Positions 7,375 to 14,080 of a DNA stretch of 16,141 bases are shown piece after piece (position 1 is the stretch's first letter; the number at the start of each line of letters is the position of its first letter). Below the pieces are notes generated by a model. That model made no database searches, was not told the origin of the DNA, and worked only from the letters and a program-made list of their open reading frames with translations. The position numbers and the translations under genes are program-made. This DNA comes from CAYMAT01 sp964388495 (lineage in GTDB: Bacteria; Patescibacteriota; Gracilibacteria; Peribacterales; Peribacteraceae), in assembly GCA_964388495.1 (NCBI GenBank), contig CAYMAT010000031.1, positions 1 to 16,141 of the forward strand, in the 5' to 3' direction.

Positions 7375-7710
7375 ATGTCCTTTCTTTGGCTTCTCATTCC
7401 ACGGGTTTCTGCGGCCGTCAGCTCCTCCACGCTTGAGGAGCGCAGCGTGACGCTCACCACGGGTGTACGCATTGCCTGGACGCAGGTGTTCATGAATATC
7501 ACTGGGTTTTTGGCTGCAACGGCTTTGGGGCTGTGCTCGCTGATTTTTTTGATCGGTGCCGCGCAGCTGACCATGGCCAGGGGGGACCAGGGCAAGGTGG
7601 ATAACGGCAAAAAGGCGATGATAGGCGCCCTTATCGGTTTGGCCATTATCATGGGATCCTACGGCATATTAAGGACGTTTATTTACTTCCTCTACGCTGG
7701 TAACGCGTGA
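7375..7710 (+). CDS. Two-helix TrbC/VirB2 pilin-like small membrane protein
   Basis: This 111-residue protein has a short hydrophobic N-terminus resembling a signal peptide (LWLLIPRVSA, then AVSSS). Two long membrane helices follow, about residues 40-64 and 82-107, joined by a charged loop (MARGDQGKVDNGKKAM). A GDxxKVxxGKK loop followed by IGALIGLAIIMGSYGI is typical, from memory, of the small pilin/TrbC-VirB2-like proteins of Patescibacteria. In type IV secretion systems such proteins form the pilus shaft, but no VirB4, VirB6 or other secretion genes are visible here, so that role is unproven. It follows the duplicated surface modules and has its own strong promoter, so it may be expressed independently and at a high level. 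A generic small membrane protein is the alternative. Confidence 0.65.
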   Translation: MSFLWLLIPRVSAAVSSSTLEERSVTLTTGVRIAWTQVFMNITGFLAATALGLCSLIFLIGAAQLTMARGDQGKVDNGKKAMIGALIGLAIIMGSYGILRTFIYFLYAGNA

Positions 7711-7716
7711 TAGCAT
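7708..7716 (+). promoter_or_regulatory. Extended -10 promoter candidate (TGATAGCAT) for the TPR gene
   Basis: The TGn element is the TGA stop codon of the preceding pilin-like gene, followed by TAGCAT. The ATG at 7726 is nine bases further on, so the leader would be only about two bases or absent. Confidence 0.4.
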
Positions 7717-7725
7717 GGGTTTTCC

Positions 7726-8325
7726 ATGGCATACGATGACCCCTCGCAGGATACCTTGGAGCGCCTAGAGCGCGCGGAGCAGCTGAAAATTGACGGTCAG
7801 TACGACCAGGCCATCGCCATTTTGGAAGAGCTGCTGTTGGAGGATCCCGAGAACGTTTCTGCCCTGGAGGAAGTGGCCGACAACGAACTGAGTCTAGGCC
7901 AGTACGAACGGTCCGAGGCTGCGGCCCGGCAGGCCATCGCCATTGATGAAAAGAGCTATACAGCGCATTACATTCTGGGGTTCCTGCGCTCCCGTGAGGA
8001 CAAATGGGAAGAGGCCATCACACACCTGAAGCGCGCCAACGGGCTCAAGCCCAATAACGCGGAGATTCTCCGCTGCCTGGGCTGGGCACTGTTCCACCAG
8101 GGCCAGCGTGCGCAGGGGATTGTCACCATGGAACGTTCGCTCAACCTGGATCCGGATTCCCCCCTCACGCTCTGCGATCTGGGCGTGGCTTACCTGGAGG
8201 TTCAGAACTTCCAGAAGAGCAGGCTCCTCTTCCGCCGCGTGCTGGACATTGAACCGTTCAACGAGCGTGCCAAGGAGTGCATGGGAATGCTGGAGCGGCT
8301 GGAGAAGATGTCCATGAAGCAATAA
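7726..8325 (+). CDS. Tetratricopeptide repeat (TPR) protein
   Basis: This 199-residue, soluble-looking protein is almost entirely made of about five 34-residue TPR units. Recurrent signatures include GQYDQAIAILEELLLEDPEN, YERSEAAARQAIAIDEKS, WEEAITHLKRANGLKPNN, AQGIVTMERSLNLDPDS and QKSRLLFRRVLDIEPFN. TPR proteins bind partner proteins through a superhelical groove, and no catalytic domain is visible. There is no signal peptide or membrane segment, so it should be cytoplasmic. It lies 18 bases upstream of the ftsX-type gene on the same strand, where ftsE is usually found. A scaffold role connected with the permease is possible but is inference from position only. The ATG at 7726 is supported by the promoter spacing and by the first TPR beginning shortly after it. 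Confidence 0.85.
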   Translation: MAYDDPSQDTLERLERAEQLKIDGQYDQAIAILEELLLEDPENVSALEEVADNELSLGQYERSEAAARQAIAIDEKSYTAHYILGFLRSREDKWEEAITHLKRANGLKPNNAEILRCLGWALFHQGQRAQGIVTMERSLNLDPDSPLTLCDLGVAYLEVQNFQKSRLLFRRVLDIEPFNERAKECMGMLERLEKMSMKQ

Positions 8326-8327
8326 GG

Positions 8328-8336
8328 TGCTACACT
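8328..8336 (+). promoter_or_regulatory. Extended -10 promoter (TGCTACACT) for the FtsX-type gene
   Basis: TGC plus TACACT ends seven bases before the ATG at 8344, the same spacing as at 3879-3887. It starts just after the TAA of the TPR gene, so the permease gene can be transcribed on its own without a leader. Confidence 0.55.
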
Positions 8337-8343
8337 GAGATCC

Positions 8344-9312
8344 ATGCCGCGTTTCCGCATGGATGACACAACCAAGCTCCTGGTCCGGAGGGGCATCCGC
8401 CGTGGGGTGCTGACCCTCAGGCGCGAGAAAGGCCATTTGACCAGCGTGGGCGTTCTGGCGGGCGTGGTTTTGCTGTTCCAGTTGTTCCTTCTTCTCTGTG
8501 CCGGGGTCTCCGCAACGGCACGTACGCTGCGCACGCATACGGACCTGCGCGTGGAATTGCGTGAGGGCATCAATGACCAGACAAAGCAGGAGTTTCTGGT
8601 GGCATTGCAGGGCAGGCCGGAAGTGGAAGAGGCCGTGCTCATCACTCGTGAGCAGGCATACGAGCGGGAACGGGGGATTCATCCGGATCTGATCCAGTTT
8701 TTGGAGAAATTCCAAATAGAAAACCCCTTCCGGGACACGGTGGCCGTCACGCTTGCGTCGCTGGATTCCTACGATGACTTTGTGTCCTTCATCCGCCAGC
8801 CCACCTGGCAGCAGGTGGTGGATGCACAGTTCCTCAGCCAGGCCACCGGGCAGGAGCAGGAACTGCGCGGGATGCTGCGTGTGACGCAGGCAGGCACCCT
8901 CATTGCGGACCTGTTCCTCGCATTGATCGGTCTCATACTTCTGGCGGTCATTGTGGAGCTGACGCGAAGGCGGGCCCTCCAGAGGAAGGAGGAGGTTTTT
9001 GTGGAGCGCATGTCCGGAGCGCCGGAACTGTCCGTCGTTCTTCCGTTCGCTACGGAGACGGCGATTCTTCTGTGGATTTCACTGGCTTTCAGTCTGGTGG
9101 TCATTGCTGTGGTGGTGGGAATCTTCCCCGGCGCAGTGGCTCTGCTTTCCGATCCGGGGATCTTTGGCGAATTGTCCGTACAATGGATCCACAGCGTCAT
9201 GACCTGGGGCCCTGTGTGCGTGCTTCTCCAGATCATTGCAGCGCCCCTGCTGGCGCTCTTGGGGGCGTATTTGGGCACCCGTGGCAGTACGGTCACTCTG
9301 GCCCGCGTATAA
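8344..9312 (+). CDS. ftsX: FtsX-family cell-division permease-like protein
   Basis: This 322-residue protein has the FtsX layout. There is a cytoplasmic basic N-terminus, TM1 (about 32-55), and an extracellular domain (about 60-180) beginning DLRVELREGIND with an ENPFRDTVAVTL segment matching the NPLP-type motif. TM2 (about 185-205), a cytoplasmic loop with RRRALQRKEEVFVERMSGA, TM3 (about 230-265) and TM4 (about 285-312) follow. In model bacteria FtsX pairs with the ATPase FtsE and transmits its cycle across the membrane to peptidoglycan hydrolases at the division site. No ftsE is in this window; a TPR gene is immediately upstream instead, so ftsE must lie elsewhere or be missing. The ATG at 8344 is preferred over the one at 8359 because of the promoter spacing. 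Confidence 0.82.
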   Translation: MPRFRMDDTTKLLVRRGIRRGVLTLRREKGHLTSVGVLAGVVLLFQLFLLLCAGVSATARTLRTHTDLRVELREGINDQTKQEFLVALQGRPEVEEAVLITREQAYERERGIHPDLIQFLEKFQIENPFRDTVAVTLASLDSYDDFVSFIRQPTWQQVVDAQFLSQATGQEQELRGMLRVTQAGTLIADLFLALIGLILLAVIVELTRRRALQRKEEVFVERMSGAPELSVVLPFATETAILLWISLAFSLVVIAVVVGIFPGAVALLSDPGIFGELSVQWIHSVMTWGPVCVLLQIIAAPLLALLGAYLGTRGSTVTLARV

Positions 9313-9458
9313 AAAAGTTCAGGTTTCAGAAGCCAAGGAAGATCAGGCAGAGGTAAAATCAGAGATAAAAAACCTCTTTCTCCTCCTTGTTATTCAACCA
9401 ACTTGGCATTTGAATCCTGATCCTTTCCTGTGTATCTCTTGGATACCTTTATCCCCTC
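9313..9458 (+). other. Intergenic region between ftsX-type gene and recO
   Basis: This AT-richer 146-base spacer contains a weak hairpin (9349-9377) followed by a pyrimidine tract. A loose -10-like TACCTT at 9444-9449 ends nine bases before the recO ATG. I see no reading frame or RNA gene in it. Confidence 0.5.
9349..9387 (+). terminator. Weak intrinsic terminator candidate after the ftsX-type gene
   Basis: A 6-bp stem AGAGGT/ACCTCT (9349-9354 with 9372-9377) has a 17-base loop and is followed by the pyrimidine-rich TTCTCCTCCTT. The long loop and interrupted T tract make this a low-confidence call. Confidence 0.3.
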
Positions 9459-10082
9459 ATGCCCCACTCCCAGTCCGTTGACGCGCTGGTCCTCAAAACC
9501 TACGACGTGGGTGAGGCGGACCGTTTCTGCGTGCTCTTTACGCGTGAAAAGGGCCGTGTGACTGCACGGGCATCCGGCGTGCGCAAGCCGGGCAGCAGAC
9601 TGGGTGGCACAGTGCTGCCCTTCCGGCGCCTTACCATACAGATCCGCGAGAGCGGCAACAGTTACGTGGTGACAGGAGCCGTGGCACACCCTCCCGTTCC
9701 GGAAAACATCCCCCTCTCCTCCTTCTACGCTCTCAGCGAGGGGGTGGAGCTCCTCCTAAAACTGGTGACGGACCAGGGGGAGCTGCCGGATGCGTTTGAG
9801 GCCACGCTGAGGTTCTTCCATGCCGCCTTCCAGGATCCTTCCGCGGTGCTCACGTACCATCTGGCCCTTTGCCATACCTTGGGTCTCCTTCCGGAAAACG
9901 CGGAAATGGGCATGCCGGTTCCCCAGGAAGCACAAGCGCTGCTCACTCTCTGCCGGAAGGGGGAATGCCCCGCTGTGCCCCAGCATCTGCGGCAGCTTTT
10001 TACCCGTCTGCGCGACGGAGTGGTGCGCAACCATCTCACGGCGCCGCTGCGTGCGGCGGGAGCCCAGCCTATCTGCGGCTGA
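9459..10082 (+). CDS. recO: DNA repair protein RecO
   Basis: This 207-residue protein has the RecO N-terminal OB-fold signature: DALVLKTYDVGEADRFCVLF, then TREKGRVTARASGVRKPGSRLGG. A helical region follows (SSFYALSEGVELLLKLV, then DAFEATLRFFHAAFQDPSAVLTYHLALCHTLGLLP). RecO anneals single strands and, with RecR, loads RecA at SSB-coated gaps. The protein is shorter than the usual roughly 240 residues. It also lacks the four-Cys zinc motif common in the C-terminal half of many RecO proteins, with a Pro-rich stretch in its place. The gene ends convergently, and its last 14 bases overlap the 3' end of the vanW-family gene. The ATG at 9459 gives the expected RecO start. Confidence 0.88.
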   Translation: MPHSQSVDALVLKTYDVGEADRFCVLFTREKGRVTARASGVRKPGSRLGGTVLPFRRLTIQIRESGNSYVVTGAVAHPPVPENIPLSSFYALSEGVELLLKLVTDQGELPDAFEATLRFFHAAFQDPSAVLTYHLALCHTLGLLPENAEMGMPVPQEAQALLTLCRKGECPAVPQHLRQLFTRLRDGVVRNHLTAPLRAAGAQPICG

Positions 10083-11427
10083 GAGGCTTTTTGGGGAGCG
10101 AAATGGGCCGGGCTACAGGGGCGCTGCTTGATGAAGACGCGCCGTTTCCATCTGTCATGCCCTCGTCCTGCATCGATTCCTTATCCGTTTCGCTCAAAGA
10201 CGACGGATCCACCCCTACGGCGTAGAAGAGCGGACGCGCCTCGTAATTACTGAAGAACTCCTCTGTTTTCTGCGTTCCGTCCGTCCGCGCCAGCGTGCGG
10301 TACCAGACGGCTTTGAGGCCGGGGACGCGTTCGTTCAGTTTCTTGCGCTGGCCGGGAGGCAGATCCGTGGTGAACTCCTCCTTGTCCGGCGGGGCGGGGG
10401 TGTGACTCAGGACAAACGGTCCGTACACTCCTGCCCTCCGGCTGTCCCGCGTTCCGTAGTAGATGAAATAGGCATGGTCATTCTGTTGGTACGTCTGGAT
10501 CAGCAGGGCGCCGGGAGAGTCGTTGATGAACGACATATCCGCGGCCCCCGGGTACACCGTCGCATCCGTGCCTGCGGGTGAGTAGTAGTGCACCGCATAG
10601 CTGTGGTTGCGCCTTTTGACGATAGGGAAGCCATATTCCCAGATCCCGCGGTATGCCGTGGAGGAGATCTGGCACAGACCCCCTCCGTAATCCGGTTCCG
10701 TACGGTCGCCTTTGATCACCAGCTCTTTCACGTATCCCGTTGTTCCGTCCACGGGGCCCAGAATCTTGGTGAACGAGAAGGTCTCCCCCTGCGCGATGAG
10801 GTGCCCGTTGAATTTGGCCAATCCCACCTTGATGTTGCGGCGGCGGTTGACGGGGGATCCGCCGAATTCCGATTCCCCCACCGTCACCACTTCCTTGATG
10901 CCCTGTTTTTGCAGTTCCGGATCCTCCACGGTGATCTGCGGCTGCGATTCGGTGTAGGGGATCATGACATCGGAGATGCCTTTTTCCAGAGCCGTTATCA
11001 GCAGATTCGCTGCGACGGCGGAATCCACGGTGCGCCCGGTCAGACCCACGCCGTCAAAGACGATATTCCCCTTTTCATCGCGCCTGATCGTCACGGTTCC
11101 CGCATCGCGGTTAAACCCCGCGCCCACCACGGCATTGATGGTGTTTTGCATGGCCGCGCGGTTCCAGGCGATGGCGGACGTCTTTGCCACTCCGGCCGGC
11201 AGAGGCGGTATCTGGTCGCCGTCCACGCGCCACTCCGGCAGGGGATCCACGGGCTGGCCGTTCCAGCTCCATTGGTCCTGCGTCCCCTTCCAATTGGCAT
11301 ATTTGGCACTGTCCAAGGCAAACAACTGATGTCCGTCACGGAAGGTGACGGTGGCGGCATTGGCGTGCGGACTTCCTAACAAACAAAGAGTGCCGATGAT
11401 TCCTACAATGATTTTTCTCTGAAACAT
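10069..11427 (-). CDS. Secreted VanW-family protein with a putative peptidoglycan-binding (PG_binding_4-like) domain
   Basis: This 452-residue protein has a clear signal peptide (MFQRKIIVGIIGTLCLLG, predicted cleavage after HANA, about residue 24). Residues about 78-178 resemble the PG_binding_4-type module often found before VanW domains (ITVEDPELQKQGI boundary). The VanW domain covers about 185-325, with NRRRNIKVGLAKFNG, GETFSFTKILGPV, the hallmark GGGLCQISSTAYR (248-260), RRNHSYAVHYY and GTDATVYPG. A C-terminal extension contains a poly-Ser stretch and a basic tail. VanW proteins occur with some vancomycin-resistance clusters and are widespread in Gram-positive and CPR genomes; their biochemical role is not well established. 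No vanA/H/X genes are nearby, so a resistance role should not be inferred. Export to the cell wall is likely. Confidence 0.9.
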   Translation of the reverse strand: MFQRKIIVGIIGTLCLLGSPHANAATVTFRDGHQLFALDSAKYANWKGTQDQWSWNGQPVDPLPEWRVDGDQIPPLPAGVAKTSAIAWNRAAMQNTINAVVGAGFNRDAGTVTIRRDEKGNIVFDGVGLTGRTVDSAVAANLLITALEKGISDVMIPYTESQPQITVEDPELQKQGIKEVVTVGESEFGGSPVNRRRNIKVGLAKFNGHLIAQGETFSFTKILGPVDGTTGYVKELVIKGDRTEPDYGGGLCQISSTAYRGIWEYGFPIVKRRNHSYAVHYYSPAGTDATVYPGAADMSFINDSPGALLIQTYQQNDHAYFIYYGTRDSRRAGVYGPFVLSHTPAPPDKEEFTTDLPPGQRKKLNERVPGLKAVWYRTLARTDGTQKTEEFFSNYEARPLFYAVGVDPSSLSETDKESMQDEGMTDGNGASSSSSAPVARPISLPKKPLSRR

Positions 11428-11437
11428 CGGCCGAATG

Positions 11438-11508
11438 GATAATGAATAATCGGAAATTGATAATTGCCTTTTTCATTATCAATTATCCATTTTTAATTAT
11501 CAATTATC
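11438..11508. repeat. AT-rich spacer with repeated ATTATCAATT motif and a 10-bp stem-loop
   Basis: The spacer between the RNase HI stop and the vanW-family start is nearly all A/T. ATTATCAATT occurs at 11475-11484 and 11496-11505. An inverted copy AATTGATAAT at 11455-11464 can pair with the first over a 10-base loop. The RNase HI stop codon (11504-11506) lies inside the motif. The same decamer recurs at 12105-12114 across the stop codon of the Fe-S gene. Confidence 0.8.
11455..11484. other. 10-bp perfect inverted repeat with 10-base loop
   Basis: AATTGATAAT (11455-11464) is the exact reverse complement of ATTATCAATT (11475-11484). The stem is all A/T except one G-C pair, so it is a weak RNA hairpin. 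It could be a protein-binding site or a remnant of a dispersed repeat. Confidence 0.6.
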
Positions 11509-12076
11509 TTCCCATGAATTTGGGCACGCCTTTGGCATCCAGCGCCTTGTTCACCAGGGCATCCGCGCGCCAGTTGTCCGCGCGCGGGATGTGGCGGAAG
11601 ACGACATCCGGAAACTGCAGGGTGAGTTCACGGATTTCATCCACAAACGGCTGGAGGGTGGGCATGCGCACCTTATATTCGCCGCTCAACTGTTTCACGA
11701 TCAGTTCAGAGTCCATCTGGCAGAGAAGCCTGTTGGGCTGGTAGCGCAGCGCGATCTTGAGTCCAGCGATCAGCGCCTTGTATTCGGCCACGTTGTTGGT
11801 CTCCACGCCAATGGCTTCTCCGTACTCTTCCAGTGTCACGCCCCGGGCGGGATCCACCAGCACGCAGCCGATGGCGGCCTGGCCGGGGTTTCCCCGGGAT
11901 CCCCCATCCGTAAAAAGATGCAGTGTACCGCCGATCATCTGGGGCATGTCTTCGTGTTCCGGGGCATGGCTTGCCAGCGCCTCCTCTATGACGTCCACAA
12001 TAAAACGCTCGCGGTCGCGTGCCTTGGGGAATATCTGGGTGAGGCGGCGTTCCAGCGAGACGGGCAACTTCAGCAT
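11504..12076 (-). CDS. RNase HI-family protein with ribbon-helix-helix-like N-terminus
   Basis: This 190-residue protein carries an RNase HI-type domain (about 50-182). The acidic set is complete: Asp57 in FTDGGSRGNPGQAA, Glu98 in NNVAEYKALIAG, Asp122 in MDSELIVKQLSG and Asp172 in RADNWRADALVNKAL. Such enzymes cut RNA in RNA-DNA hybrids. The first 38 or so residues (KLPVSLERRLTQ, then RDRERFIVDVIEEALAS) look like a CopG/RHH-type element, here replacing or adding to the hybrid-binding domain found in some RNases HI. I prefer the ATG at 12076. A TTG at 12112 overlaps the stop of the upstream Fe-S gene (TTGA) and could give 12 extra residues. GATACT lies seven bases before the ATG and may be a leaderless promoter. 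The gene is otherwise in line with the Fe-S gene and the vanW-family gene. Confidence 0.85.
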   Translation of the reverse strand: MLKLPVSLERRLTQIFPKARDRERFIVDVIEEALASHAPEHEDMPQMIGGTLHLFTDGGSRGNPGQAAIGCVLVDPARGVTLEEYGEAIGVETNNVAEYKALIAGLKIALRYQPNRLLCQMDSELIVKQLSGEYKVRMPTLQPFVDEIRELTLQFPDVVFRHIPRADNWRADALVNKALDAKGVPKFMGR

Positions 12077-12108
12077 GGGGGAGAGTATCGGTGATCCCCA
12101 CGCAATTA

Positions 12109-12735
12109 TCAATTTCCAGGCTCACGGGATGTGCAGCAGCTATCTGTCCCAGAATCGCCTTTTCCTCCATCTTTGCAGGCACAGGAGCCTGAGGCACACC
12201 CGCACTGTGCGTCTTCGGGAAGGTCTAATTTGAATTTTCCATCGCGGAAATCGATAGTTGCGCCTCCAATCCGGTTTAATGTCAAATCCGAGGCGACAAT
12301 GCGGACGCCCGGTTCCTCCGGGTGGAAAAACATGCCCCATCCGTCAGGAACCTCCGTCTGGAATTCCAGGCAGAACCCCCCGCCCTCGTCCGCGATCACC
12401 TCCAGATAATCGTCTGTGCGCCCCTCGCCCGCCATGACTTCCTTGATGGCGCGGGCACCCGGCAATGTGACGGTGATGCTGCGCGGCCGCGCGGGCATGT
12501 CCTTGATCATGTCGTTGATGTCCGTCACCAGATCGGCGATCTCCTCGCGTGAGAAACCATGTCCCAGGCAGCCTTCTTCCAGCGTCTCAAAGGTGCTGCC
12601 CGCGCACCCCACGCAATTGAGCCCGTATTCCGCCAATACCGGACGGGCTGCAGGGCAGTACGTGATGATGTCCATGATGGGCATGGAAGCCGTGATAACG
12701 GCTGTGGGTGCCGGCGCGGGACGCTTTTTCGCCAT
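12109..12735 (-). CDS. DUF1858 / A-type (IscA/HesB-like) Fe-S carrier fusion protein
   Basis: This 208-residue protein has two recognisable parts. Residues about 15-72 match the DUF1858 redox-disulfide domain: PIMDIITYCPAARPVLAEYG, then LNCVGCAGSTFETLEEGC, with CVGC at 41-44. Residues about 86-185 resemble an A-type iron-sulfur carrier (SITVTLPGARAIKEVM through CGCASGSCAC). The C-terminal Cys pair of IscA is present (Cys178, Cys180), with extra cysteines at 185 and 187 and near the end. The usual first ligand in GCSGF is Gly here (EGGGFC), with a Cys four residues on at 122. A role in Fe-S cluster handling or redox sensing is inferred. ATG 12735 is chosen over TTG 12744. The gene diverges from the ctpA-type gene across 81 bases and leads into the RNase HI gene. 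Confidence 0.8.
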   Translation of the reverse strand: MAKKRPAPAPTAVITASMPIMDIITYCPAARPVLAEYGLNCVGCAGSTFETLEEGCLGHGFSREEIADLVTDINDMIKDMPARPRSITVTLPGARAIKEVMAGEGRTDDYLEVIADEGGGFCLEFQTEVPDGWGMFFHPEEPGVRIVASDLTLNRIGGATIDFRDGKFKLDLPEDAQCGCASGSCACKDGGKGDSGTDSCCTSREPGN

Positions 12736-12816
12736 GAGCGGCAAGTATGAGGCACTTGTCGCATTTGGGAAACAATTTTGCTTACCACTTTTCGCTTTCT
12801 GCGTAATACTTTCCGC
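12736..12816. promoter_or_regulatory. Divergent promoter region between the Fe-S gene and the protease gene
   Basis: These 81 bases separate two divergent ATGs. On the plus strand TAATAC (12804-12809) ends seven bases before the protease ATG. On the minus strand CATACT ends eight bases before the Fe-S gene ATG. Both are imperfect -10 matches, but their spacing fits the leaderless pattern elsewhere in the window. Confidence 0.4.
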
Positions 12817-14061
12817 ATGTCACGCCGCGCACTTTCGCAAACCATTGCCGCCGCTCTTTTGCTCCTTCTGGGGTGGCAATTGGGCATTGCCCACGAGCAA
12901 TCCAAAAACAGGGTGGCCCTGGGAGCCACGCGCCCCGGGCTTGTAGCGCCCGGCCTTTCGGCAAGCGGGGTCACGGTCCGTAACCCGCAGCGCGATGTGG
13001 ACATCAGCCTGCTCTGGGAGGTGTGGAACCAGCTGAATGACCATTACAACGATCCGCAGAAACTGCAGGTGACGCCCATGGTCTATGGCGCGGCGGAGGG
13101 ATTGGTCCGCGGCGTGGGCGACCCGTATACGGCGTTCATGACCCCCACGGAAGACAAGGATTTCCGTGACACCCTGGCGGGCAATCTGGAAGGGATAGGT
13201 GCCGAGCTGACGCTGCAGAATGATGCCGTCACCGTGGTGACGCCGCTGAAGGGATCCCCCGCGCAAAAGGCGGGAATCCTGCCCAAAGACATCATTATAG
13301 AGGTGGAAGGGCAGAGCACCGAGGGATGGACACTGGATCAAGTGGTGAGCAAGGTACGGGGGCCGCAGGGCACTTCCGTGAAACTGGCCGTGTACCGGGA
13401 CAAGGTGGGGAAAAAGGAATTCACGATCACCCGGGAAGCCATCCATGTGCCCAGCGTGGAGGCGAAGGTGATCGAAAAAAACGGCAAAAAAATCGGATAC
13501 ATCTCCCTCAACCAGTTTGGGGAGCAGAGCATCCAGGAATTCAAGAAAGAGCTTCAGGCTCAACAGAAGCAAAACATCGACGGATTGGTCATGGACCTGC
13601 GGAATAACGGGGGCGGTCTCCTGGACGGGGCTATCGATTTGGTGTCGCTCTTTTTGGACAAGGGCACCGTGGTGAGCGTGGAGCGCCGGGGACAGATCAC
13701 GGAGACCGATGACGTCTTGGGTGGGGCTATCGCCAAGGACCTGCCGCTGGTGGTTTTGCAGAACGGGGCCACGGCTAGCGCTTCCGAAATCACATCCGGC
13801 GCATTGCAGGATCACAAGCGGGCGACCATCGTGGGGGAGAAGAGTTTTGGAAAGGGAACCGTGCAGGAAATCATCAAGCTCTCCGGCGGGGCGAGTCTGC
13901 GCGTGACCGTCGCGCATTGGCTTACGCCCAACGGCAAGAATTTGGGCAAGGAAGGGGTCACCCCTGACGTAGTCGTTGAGGGCAAAAAACCCCAGGGTCT
14001 TTCTGCCGAAAAAGACGCTCAATTGGAGAAGGCTTTGGAGGTCCTGGTACCCGCCAAGTAA
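12817..14061 (+). CDS. ctpA: Carboxy-terminal processing protease, family S41 (CtpA/Prc type)
   Basis: This 414-residue protein is an exported serine protease that trims or degrades envelope proteins from their C-termini. An N-terminal signal or anchor (ALSQTIAAALLLLLGWQLG, about residues 5-23) is followed by an N-terminal helical part, a PDZ domain (about 125-207, GIGAEL loop and SPAQKAGILPKDIIIEVEG) and the S41 core. Catalytic residues read by alignment to Prc are Ser321 (ATASASEI), Lys346 (SFGKGTVQ) and Gln350, with the Ser-Lys spacing of 25 residues seen in Prc. DLRNNGGGLLDGAIDLVSLF is the conserved core motif. The ATG at 12817 is preferred over TTG 12778 because it places the signal at the N-terminus and follows a -10-like TAATAC. 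A strong terminator follows. Confidence 0.93.
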   Translation: MSRRALSQTIAAALLLLLGWQLGIAHEQSKNRVALGATRPGLVAPGLSASGVTVRNPQRDVDISLLWEVWNQLNDHYNDPQKLQVTPMVYGAAEGLVRGVGDPYTAFMTPTEDKDFRDTLAGNLEGIGAELTLQNDAVTVVTPLKGSPAQKAGILPKDIIIEVEGQSTEGWTLDQVVSKVRGPQGTSVKLAVYRDKVGKKEFTITREAIHVPSVEAKVIEKNGKKIGYISLNQFGEQSIQEFKKELQAQQKQNIDGLVMDLRNNGGGLLDGAIDLVSLFLDKGTVVSVERRGQITETDDVLGGAIAKDLPLVVLQNGATASASEITSGALQDHKRATIVGEKSFGKGTVQEIIKLSGGASLRVTVAHWLTPNGKNLGKEGVTPDVVVEGKKPQGLSAEKDAQLEKALEVLVPAK

Positions 14062-14080
14062 AGGCCGGTTTACAAGGTGC

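Noticed and set aside
7894..8715. 273-residue minus-strand reading frame
   Set aside because: It spans the opposite strand of the TPR and FtsX genes, both with clear family features, and its translation has no domain signature.
10588..11379. 263-residue plus-strand reading frame
   Set aside because: It is antisense to the vanW-family gene, whose signal peptide and GGGLCQ motif establish the minus strand as coding.
10069..11427. Vancomycin-resistance interpretation of the VanW-family gene
   Set aside because: VanW domains are common outside resistance clusters, and no ligase, dehydrogenase, dipeptidase or two-component genes are present.
12820..14022. 400-residue minus-strand reading frame
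   Set aside because: It is antisense to the protease gene, which has a complete catalytic set and family-like sequence; the minus frame has no recognisable domain.
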